NCBI GenBank assembly: GCA_963707575.1
Contig: OY970171.1
Coordinates: forward strand, 1,054,001 to 1,118,000
Reading direction: 5' to 3'
DNA length: 64,000 nt
Origin: Gaiellasilicea sp963707575
GTDB taxonomy: Bacteria; Actinomycetota; Thermoleophilia; Gaiellales; Gaiellaceae
This document shows positions 58,560 to 64,000 of this stretch, in pieces. Under the pieces are notes generated by a model. It was not told the origin of the DNA, made no database searches, and saw nothing but the letters and a program-made list of their open reading frames with translations. A program made the position numbers and the translations under genes. The first letter of the stretch is position 1. Every line of letters begins with the position of its first letter.

Positions 58560-59412
58560 GTGCCTCCCGGGCGCGCTTCCAGCGCGGGTCGTCCCACCGA
58601 ATCGCGTCGGGATCGACACCGCGGGCCTCGGCCAGGTCGAGCGTGAGGCGGTGGAAGGGGACGATGTCGACCACGGGGTGGTGGGTCGGCAGAAGCGTGA
58701 CCTCGCAGCCGAGCTCGGTCAACCCGGCGACGGCATCGGCGGCCCGCGCCGCGGCTCGCCCCTCCCCCTGGAGCACGAAGCAGCGGACGGTCTCGTCGAT
58801 CGCGGCGAGGTGCCCGTGCAGGAGCTCCTCGGTCGTGTACGCCTCGGCCGCCACGTGCACGCCCTCGCGGAGCTTCAGCGAGGCCTCCTGTGCGGTCGGC
58901 CAGTCGCGGCCGGCGCCGACGACGAGAAAGCGGACGTGGTCGGAGACGGGGAGCGGATCGGCCGCGAGCGCCTCGGCGACGGCCTCCGGAAGCCAGGAGA
59001 CGTCCTCCCCGCACAGCGCGGCGAGCGCGGCCACTGCGCAGGTGTAGCTCACCGTGTGGCAGTAGCTGGTCTCGAGCTCGGGGGTCGCGACGACGATCTC
59101 GTCCGCGACGGCTGCAAGCTCGCTGTCGGGCTTGCCCGTCACGAGCCACTTCGGGCCGGCGAACGCACGCGCCGCCTCGAGCGTCAGGCGCGTCCCGCCC
59201 TCGTGGCTGACGAGCACCAGCACGTCCGCGTCGGGCGGCCGCAGCACGGCCTCGAGCGCGTCGAGCCCCCACCCCGCGGTCTGCGCCGCGTGGTACGACG
59301 TCCCGCAACCGACGGCGGCGACGCGGCCCGGGGGCAGGCGCCGGTCGGCCGGCACACGCGCAAGCCACTCCGGCTGTGCGGCGACTGCCGCTCGCATCTT
59401 CTCGCCTGCCAT
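58552..59412 (-). CDS. SIS-domain sugar isomerase/deaminase-like protein
   Basis: A 286-residue protein with two SIS domains, like the isomerase half of GlmS: AAVGCGTSYHAAQTAGW, VLVLVSHEGGT, and GAGRDWPTAQEASLKLREG ... AEAYTTEELLHGHLAAID. The glutaminase domain is absent, so it may isomerise or deaminate an amino-sugar phosphate. It is coupled to a GH13 glucosidase. Confidence 0.82.
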   Translation of the reverse strand: MAGEKMRAAVAAQPEWLARVPADRRLPPGRVAAVGCGTSYHAAQTAGWGLDALEAVLRPPDADVLVLVSHEGGTRLTLEAARAFAGPKWLVTGKPDSELAAVADEIVVATPELETSYCHTVSYTCAVAALAALCGEDVSWLPEAVAEALAADPLPVSDHVRFLVVGAGRDWPTAQEASLKLREGVHVAAEAYTTEELLHGHLAAIDETVRCFVLQGEGRAAARAADAVAGLTELGCEVTLLPTHHPVVDIVPFHRLTLDLAEARGVDPDAIRWDDPRWKRAREAHG

Positions 59413-59427
59413 GGGCGCCTCTATAGC

Positions 59428-60699
59428 ATGGCCGCCGTGGGAGTCTTCGAACGAGCGACGCTGTCGAACGGCTTGCGCGTGCTGACCGCGCCGCAGCCGC
59501 ACGCCCAGTCGGTCTCCTGTCTGATCATGCTCGCCGCCGGCTCGCGCTACGAGACGGCGGAGACGAACGGGATCGCGCACTTCGCCGAGCACATGTTCTT
59601 CAAGGGCACCGAGCGACGCCCGACGGCGCGCGACATCGCCGGCGAGGTGGACGGGATCGGCGGCGAGTTCAACGCCTTCACCGGCAAGGAGTACACCGGC
59701 TATTACGTCCGCTGCGCCGCCGCCACGCGCGATACGGCGCTCGACGTGCTCGTCGACATGTTGCGCAACTCCGCCTTCGACCCGGCGGAGATCGAGCGCG
59801 AGAAGGGCGTGATCATCGAGGAGATGAACATGTACTTCGACACGCCCCGCGACTTCATCGGGGGTGCGTACGAGAGCTTGCTCTACGACGACCAGCCGCT
59901 CGGCTGGGACATCATCGGGCGGAAGGAGACGGTCCGCGGGGCGAACCGCGAGACGTTCCTCGACTACGTCGACCACTGGTACCGGCCGAGCCGGATGGTC
60001 GTCGGCATCGGCGGCCAGATCGGGGACGGCCTGCTCCCACGCCTGGAGGAGCTCCTGGGCGACCTCGAGCCGCGTGAGACCGGCTCACCGGCGCCGGTGA
60101 AGCTGCCGGAGAACGGCTCGCGCGTGAAGGTGCATACGAAGCAGTCCGACCAGGCGCACCTGGTGCTCGGCGTGCGCTCGCGGCCGCTCGTCGACCCCGA
60201 CCGGTACGTCCTGCAGCTGCTCGCGACGGTGCTCGGCGGCGGCATGTCGTCGCGCCTCTTCACCGAGGTGCGCGAACGGCGCGGGCTCGCCTACTACGTC
60301 TTCGGCACGAACCACGCCTACACCGACGCCGGCTCGCTGCATGCGCAGTCGGGCGTCGACATCAACCGGATCGACGAGGCGGTCACGACGATCGTGGAGC
60401 AGTTCCGGCTGCTCGCCTCCGCGCCGGTGCCCGCGGACGAGCTCGAGAAGGCGCGCAACTTCGCCAAGGGCCGGTTCGTGCTCCAGCTCGAGAGCCCCCA
60501 CGGGACGATCATGTTCGGCCTGCGCCGCGAGGTGCTCGAGGGCCAGGCGGCCGAGCCGGCAGAGGTGCTCGCCGCGCTCGACGCCGTCACCGCGGAGGAC
60601 ATCCAGCGAGTCGCCGGCGAGGTGCTCGAGTCCGGCTTCCACCTCGCCGTGATCGGGCCGTTCGACGACGCCGAGCGCTTCGAGCGCCTGGTCGGCTAG
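59428..60699 (+). CDS. M16-family zinc peptidase (pitrilysin-like)
   Basis: A 423-residue single-unit M16 protease: inverted zinc motif HFAEH (51-55) with a distal Glu in EKGVIIEEMNMYFD; the second half has RRGLAYYVFGTNHAY. M16B processing-peptidase-like. Start ATG 59428; GTG 59437 is also possible and would sit 9 nt after TATAGC. It shares the CTAG stop (60696-60699) with the M15 gene. Confidence 0.88.
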   Translation: MAAVGVFERATLSNGLRVLTAPQPHAQSVSCLIMLAAGSRYETAETNGIAHFAEHMFFKGTERRPTARDIAGEVDGIGGEFNAFTGKEYTGYYVRCAAATRDTALDVLVDMLRNSAFDPAEIEREKGVIIEEMNMYFDTPRDFIGGAYESLLYDDQPLGWDIIGRKETVRGANRETFLDYVDHWYRPSRMVVGIGGQIGDGLLPRLEELLGDLEPRETGSPAPVKLPENGSRVKVHTKQSDQAHLVLGVRSRPLVDPDRYVLQLLATVLGGGMSSRLFTEVRERRGLAYYVFGTNHAYTDAGSLHAQSGVDINRIDEAVTTIVEQFRLLASAPVPADELEKARNFAKGRFVLQLESPHGTIMFGLRREVLEGQAAEPAEVLAALDAVTAEDIQRVAGEVLESGFHLAVIGPFDDAERFERLVG

Positions 60700-61319
60700 T
60701 CGCCACTGGTGGAGAAGTGCTGGTAGTCGCCGAACGAGGCGCCCCAGTGCCAGCCGACCGACGCGAACGCGCGCACGAGCACGCCGTCGCGCATGGCCAT
60801 ACCCTTCCGGTAGCGGCTCCGGTCGAGGAACGCGCGGCCCGCTGCGGGTGAGACGCGGGAGCCCTGCACGTAGGGGTTCTCGACCGGGTTGACGTCGATC
60901 GCCTCGCCGTAGGCGTGCATCGACCAGCGTGAGGTGCCACCGACGAAGCGGCAGTTGAAGGCGGAGGTGTTGTCGGCGGCCATCGAGCGGTCGTCGTCGC
61001 CTCGGAAGGCGGAGACCGGCCGGAGGCGCTTGATCGGAAAGCGCGCCGTCCAGAGCTTGCGAAAGACGGTCACGAGCTGGGGCGCCACGCGCCGCGCGAC
61101 GACGACGGAGCCCGTCTGCGGCTCCCCGTCGAAGCCCCAGTGCGTGACGTGCACCGTCCGCAGCTGCGCTGGCGGCACAGGGCAGCCGCGCCGGTAGGAG
61201 TGGCGCAGCTCGGCCCAACGGACGGGTGCGATCTCCGCTGTGAACCGCGGGACTGCCCGCTCGGCGGCCGGCGTAGCGGCGCCGAAGGCGGCCGCCGCGA
61301 GAAGCGTCGCGACGAGCAT
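60696..61319 (-). CDS. M15-type D-Ala-D-Ala carboxypeptidase-like protein, secreted
   Basis: A 207-residue protein with a signal peptide (LVATLLAAAAFGAATPAA). M15 zinc motif: SRWSMHAYGEAIDVNP and GDYQHFS. It trims peptidoglycan peptides or related linkages outside the cell. TACGCT lies 6 nt before the ATG (leaderless). Confidence 0.83.
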   Translation of the reverse strand: MLVATLLAAAAFGAATPAAERAVPRFTAEIAPVRWAELRHSYRRGCPVPPAQLRTVHVTHWGFDGEPQTGSVVVARRVAPQLVTVFRKLWTARFPIKRLRPVSAFRGDDDRSMAADNTSAFNCRFVGGTSRWSMHAYGEAIDVNPVENPYVQGSRVSPAAGRAFLDRSRYRKGMAMRDGVLVRAFASVGWHWGASFGDYQHFSTSGD

Positions 61320-61325
61320 CGATCC

Positions 61326-61335
61326 AGCGTACCCT
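61326..61335. promoter_or_regulatory. shared bidirectional -10 element
   Basis: AGCGTACCCT contains TACGCT on the minus strand (6 nt before ATG 61319) and TACCCT on the plus strand (7 nt before GTG 61343), sharing TA at 61330-61331. The intergenic space is again 23 bp. Confidence 0.55.
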
Positions 61336-61342
61336 CCACTCC

Positions 61343-62008
61343 GTGCTCGCCACGCTCGTCGCCGCGGCCGCGATCGCCGCCTGCCCGCAGAACGTCGCCC
61401 AGGGTCTCGACGGCATCCCGGCGAGTGCGCGGCAGCTGATCACGGTCGAGGCGAAGGTGGCGCGCACGACCTACGCGAGCCTGCGCACCTGGAGGCGCAC
61501 GCAGGGCTGCTGGGTCGCAGTGGGCAAGGCTCGTGGCGCGCGGCTCGGCAAGAACGGTCTCTCGTCGAACCGGAGGGAGGGCGACGGCACGACCCCGACC
61601 GGGACCTTCCGGATCGGCTCGAGGATGTACGGCAACGCGCCGAACCCGGGCGTGCACTTCGAGTACCGGCGGCTGCGCTGCGGCGACTGGTGGGACGAGG
61701 ACCCGTCCTCGCCCACCTACAACTCGTTCCAGCACGTCCGCTGCGGACAAACCCCGCCGTTCGGAGGCGGCAGCGAGGGGATGTGGCAGCAGCCGCGGCC
61801 GTATCCGTTCCTCGCCGTCGTCGAGTACAACATGCGACCGGTCGTTCCCGGCAAGGGCTCCGGGATCTTTCTCCACGCTCAGACGGGCGGGCCGACGATC
61901 GGCTGCATCAGCCTGCGCAAGGCCGAGCTCCGGACGGTGCTCCGCTGGCTGCGGCCGGCCGCGAGACCGGTGATCGCGATCGGCACCCGCGCCCAGCTGC
62001 GCGGCTAG
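61343..62008 (+). CDS. L,D-transpeptidase (YkuD)-like secreted protein
   Basis: A 221-residue protein with a short signal-like N-terminus (LATLVAAAAIAA). The catalytic motif is IFLHAQTGGPTIGCISL (His and Cys of HxxxxxxxxxGCxS). It has NRREGDGTTPTGTFRIG, typical of the YkuD domain. It cross-links or modifies peptidoglycan. The GTG start is predicted to be leaderless; it is paired with the divergent M15 gene. Confidence 0.86.
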   Translation: MLATLVAAAAIAACPQNVAQGLDGIPASARQLITVEAKVARTTYASLRTWRRTQGCWVAVGKARGARLGKNGLSSNRREGDGTTPTGTFRIGSRMYGNAPNPGVHFEYRRLRCGDWWDEDPSSPTYNSFQHVRCGQTPPFGGGSEGMWQQPRPYPFLAVVEYNMRPVVPGKGSGIFLHAQTGGPTIGCISLRKAELRTVLRWLRPAARPVIAIGTRAQLRG

Positions 62009-62011
62009 CGA

Positions 62012-62446
62012 CTAGAGCGTCGCGAAGTCCTCGTCGAAGTGCTCGCGGTCCTCCGGATCGGCGATCGCGTCGCCGGCCTCGCGCGCGAGGCGCTTGTGCT
62101 CCGCCGCTTCCTCGGCGTTTCCGGCGAGTGCGTGGCCGCGGGCGAGGGCCTCGTGGGCGTAGGCGAGATCCCAGTCTCCGATCCCGTGCTCCTCGCAGAG
62201 CTCGAGGCACCGTCGCGCGTGGTGGAGCGCCGGCTCGGCGCGTCCAAGCACGGCGTAGACGCGCGAGACCTGCCACTCGCCGCGGGCGAGATGCTCGGGC
62301 CCGGCGCCGGCGTGTGCCCAGTGATGCCTCGACGCGTGCGCGGCGTGCACGAGCTCGTCGTCCTGCTCTCGCGTCCGCTCGGGCAGCTCGAGCAGCGCCC
62401 AGACGTGGTTGAACAGATCGACGCCGAGCTGCCGGTGGTCCGTCAT
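62012..62446 (-). CDS. helical TPR-like protein
   Basis: A 144-residue, all-helical protein rich in His/Glu/Ala: HAAHASRHHWAHAG, YAVLGRAEPALHHARRCLEL, AYAHEALARGHALAGNAEEA. These are two or three TPR-like units. It overlaps the upstream beta-lactamase-like gene by 4 nt (ATGA). Function unknown. Confidence 0.72.
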   Translation of the reverse strand: MTDHRQLGVDLFNHVWALLELPERTREQDDELVHAAHASRHHWAHAGAGPEHLARGEWQVSRVYAVLGRAEPALHHARRCLELCEEHGIGDWDLAYAHEALARGHALAGNAEEAAEHKRLAREAGDAIADPEDREHFDEDFATL

Positions 62447-63546
62447 CTCCGCAGCCCCAGCAGGTCGAGCACGTCCCGGCCGAGCCGGCGCGCCTGTGCC
62501 TCCCGCACGCCGGCGGCCCGGTACGTCTCGACGACGACGACGACCGGCCCGCGAGCGCCGTAGACGATCGCCGCGGTCAGCAGCGTGTCGGAGATCCACC
62601 CGTTCTTCTCGGCCACAGGAGTGGCGCCGAGCCACGGCCGCAGCAGGCCGCGGTTTTCACTCACGCTCTGGGCCGAGAGGAGGATCCGGAGGCCGTCCTG
62701 CGCCTGCCGGCGCGAGAGGCCGAGCAGCTGCAGTACGCGCCGGTCTCCCTGCGCGCCCGCGTGCAGGCGGTAGAGCGCGCGGCCCAGGTCGCGCGCGGTC
62801 GTGACGCGCGTGTGGAAACCGGGCGGCGGGGCGCCGACAGCGGTCGTCGCTCGATACGGGCCGGGGTACGTGCTCGAGGTCATGCCGAGCCGGCGCAGGC
62901 CGTCGAGCACGGCAGCGGATCCGAGGCCGGCGAGAATGCGGTTAGCGGCGAGGTTCGACGACCAAGCCCCGATCTGACGCGCGTCATACCACCAGCGGCT
63001 GCGCTGGGGGATCGCCGAGGTGCGCAGGGCAGCCGCGAGCGCGCCGAGCTTGACCGTCGAGGCGGCTGGGAAGCGCAGGTCCTCGTTGACGCCGGCGAAG
63101 CGTCCCGTTCGCAGGTCGTGCACCCAGATCCCCGTCCAGCCGTCGAAGCGGCCCGCCAGCGTCGTCAGCTTCTCGTCGAGCGCGGAGTCGGCCTCGAGGG
63201 CATCCCGGTGTGCGGGCGCGGCCACGAGTGGAGCGAAGCGACCGGCGCCGCTCGACCCTCGCGGCCGGTCGAGCGCCTCGGCACGTGCGACCTGCAGCCG
63301 TCCCTGCCTCAGGAGCCGTTCACGCAGCGGTCGCAGCCTCCGGCTGACCGCGCGGGCGTCGTGGACTGCCTCGACGAGGTTCCGGCCCGCGTCGTAACGG
63401 GCCTGCGCGCCGTCGGGCGTCCTCGCGTACGACGCGCTCGCCGCAGGCAGGTAGCGGTCGCGTGCCTGGAGCAGCTCGGCGTCGCTCCCGAGGGCGGACG
63501 CCGGCGCGAGGAGCGCGAGCGCGACGAGGACGCTGAGCTGCCGCAT
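62443..63546 (-). CDS. serine beta-lactamase / PBP-type hydrolase, secreted
   Basis: A 367-residue protein. A signal peptide (RQLSVLVALALLAPASALG) is followed by a helical stretch (25-130), then a class A beta-lactamase-like domain: AASTVKLG (Ser-x-x-Lys), WSSNLAAN (Ser-x-Asn), and EKNGWISDT in place of KTG. Activity on beta-lactams is not certain; it may be a peptidoglycan enzyme. TACAAC lies 6 nt before the ATG. Confidence 0.82.
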   Translation of the reverse strand: MRQLSVLVALALLAPASALGSDAELLQARDRYLPAASASYARTPDGAQARYDAGRNLVEAVHDARAVSRRLRPLRERLLRQGRLQVARAEALDRPRGSSGAGRFAPLVAAPAHRDALEADSALDEKLTTLAGRFDGWTGIWVHDLRTGRFAGVNEDLRFPAASTVKLGALAAALRTSAIPQRSRWWYDARQIGAWSSNLAANRILAGLGSAAVLDGLRRLGMTSSTYPGPYRATTAVGAPPPGFHTRVTTARDLGRALYRLHAGAQGDRRVLQLLGLSRRQAQDGLRILLSAQSVSENRGLLRPWLGATPVAEKNGWISDTLLTAAIVYGARGPVVVVVETYRAAGVREAQARRLGRDVLDLLGLRR

Positions 63547-63583
63547 GCCTACGTTGTACCGGGCGCTCGGCGACAATGCCTCG

Positions 63584-64000
63584 GTGACGAGCAGCGCGAG
63601 CGAGCTCGGCTGGGCGAGCCTCCGGCGCGGTGACTGGGCCGCCGCGAGAGAGTCCTTCGACGACGCGCTCGCGACCGGGGAGACGGGTGAGGCGCTCGAA
63701 GGCCTGAGCTGGGCCGCCTGGTGGCTCGACGACGCCGAGACCGTCTTCGACGCACGGGAGGGCGCCTATCGTCGCTACCGCGCGGACGGGGACGGGGCGG
63801 CCGCTGCCCGGATGGCCACCTGGCTCGCGGCGGACGAGCTCGACTTCCACGGCGCCGCGGCGGTCGCACGCGGCTGGCTCCAGCGCGCCCGGCGTCTGCT
63901 TGAGCCACTCGAGCCCGGCCCTGATCACGGCTGGCTCGCCTTCCATGAGGGCTTTGTGGCGCACCTGGGCGGCGACGGCGCGAGGGCGACCCAGCTCGCA
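63584..64000 (+). CDS. N-terminus of a LuxR/TPR-type transcriptional regulator (cut by window edge)
   Basis: GTG at 63584 opens a frame that runs past the window (139 codons). It reads SELGWASLRRGDWAAARESF, GEALEGLSWAAWWLDDAE, and AARMATWLAADELDF. TPR-rich N-termini like this precede a LuxR HTH in many actinobacterial regulators, but the HTH is not in view. GACAAT stands 6 nt before the start (leaderless). Confidence 0.6.
   Translation, partial: MTSSASELGWASLRRGDWAAARESFDDALATGETGEALEGLSWAAWWLDDAETVFDAREGAYRRYRADGDGAAAARMATWLAADELDFHGAAAVARGWLQRARRLLEPLEPGPDHGWLAFHEGFVAHLGGDGARATQLA

Noticed and set aside
1..64000. tRNA, rRNA, prophage, integrase or complete insertion sequence
   Set aside because: No matching sequence or protein motif was seen by eye; a covariance-model scan could not be run.

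Overview
The window is a gene-dense (about 70% GC) bacterial chromosome segment. Several traits point to Actinomycetota, and I infer a deep lineage such as the class Thermoleophilia: many GTG starts, many 4-nt ATGA/GTGA and 1-nt TGATG gene overlaps, many -10 elements that would give leaderless mRNAs, a two-subunit 2-oxoacid:ferredoxin oxidoreductase with the gamma domain fused to alpha, a DipZ-type redox protein and PAC2-family proteins. There is no rRNA or CRISPR array, I recognised no tRNA, and there is no prophage or complete insertion sequence. The content looks like ordinary core and accessory metabolism.

Layout. 1-7 kb: nucleotidyltransferase-like protein, RibD/DHFR-like reductase, a secreted protein divergent from an ECF sigma factor fused to a zinc-finger anti-sigma domain, APH-like kinase + GNAT pair, MFS transporter. 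7-14.9 kb: membrane-anchored class III cyclase, a 172-bp inverted-repeat element, BBE-type flavoenzyme, secreted protein, korA-small ORF-korB operon, MarR locus. 14.9-20.7 kb: sulfatase with its formylglycine-generating enzyme, YihY/BrkB membrane protein, two-domain glyoxalase-fold protein, MshEN/coiled-coil protein. 20.7-25.8 kb: O-antigen-ligase-like protein + methyltransferase; AlkA-like glycosylase, proC, 6-phosphogluconolactonase. 25.8-33.3 kb: thiolase + FadB-like bifunctional enzyme (beta-oxidation), SF2 helicase, DipZ (with an apparent pair of compensating frameshifts). 33.3-40.8 kb: aldo/keto reductase; selD-ctaA-PAC2 operon; SDR; redox lipoprotein; an XRE-TPR regulator followed by a 33-residue secreted-peptide gene; a 346-bp gene-free region with a good promoter and three hairpins. 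40.8-47 kb: DHA2 efflux pump + TetR, divergent from an acyl-CoA-synthetase / serine hydrolase / SDR operon. 47-54 kb: thioesterase-like protein, NAD synthase, ArsR + SRPBCC pair, NUDIX + Mug, saccharopine-dehydrogenase-like protein, OsmC. 53-60 kb: class V aminotransferase, epimerase, zinc alcohol dehydrogenase and MBL hydrolase in one operon, GH13 glucosidase + SIS isomerase, M16 protease. 60.7-64 kb: cell-wall enzymes (M15 peptidase, L,D-transpeptidase, serine beta-lactamase-like protein) and the start of a LuxR-type regulator.

The strongest leads are (i) the XRE-TPR regulator plus downstream mini-gene for a secreted peptide, which has the architecture of an RNPP (Rap/PlcR/Rgg-like) peptide-signalling system, (ii) the structured RNA candidate in the gene-free stretch upstream of it, (iii) a pervasive leaderless-promoter signature, including two 23-bp divergent spacers in which one TA dinucleotide serves two opposed -10 elements, and (iv) the inverted-repeat element at 8258-8429. 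Probable frame errors affect dipZ and the thiolase/FadB junction.
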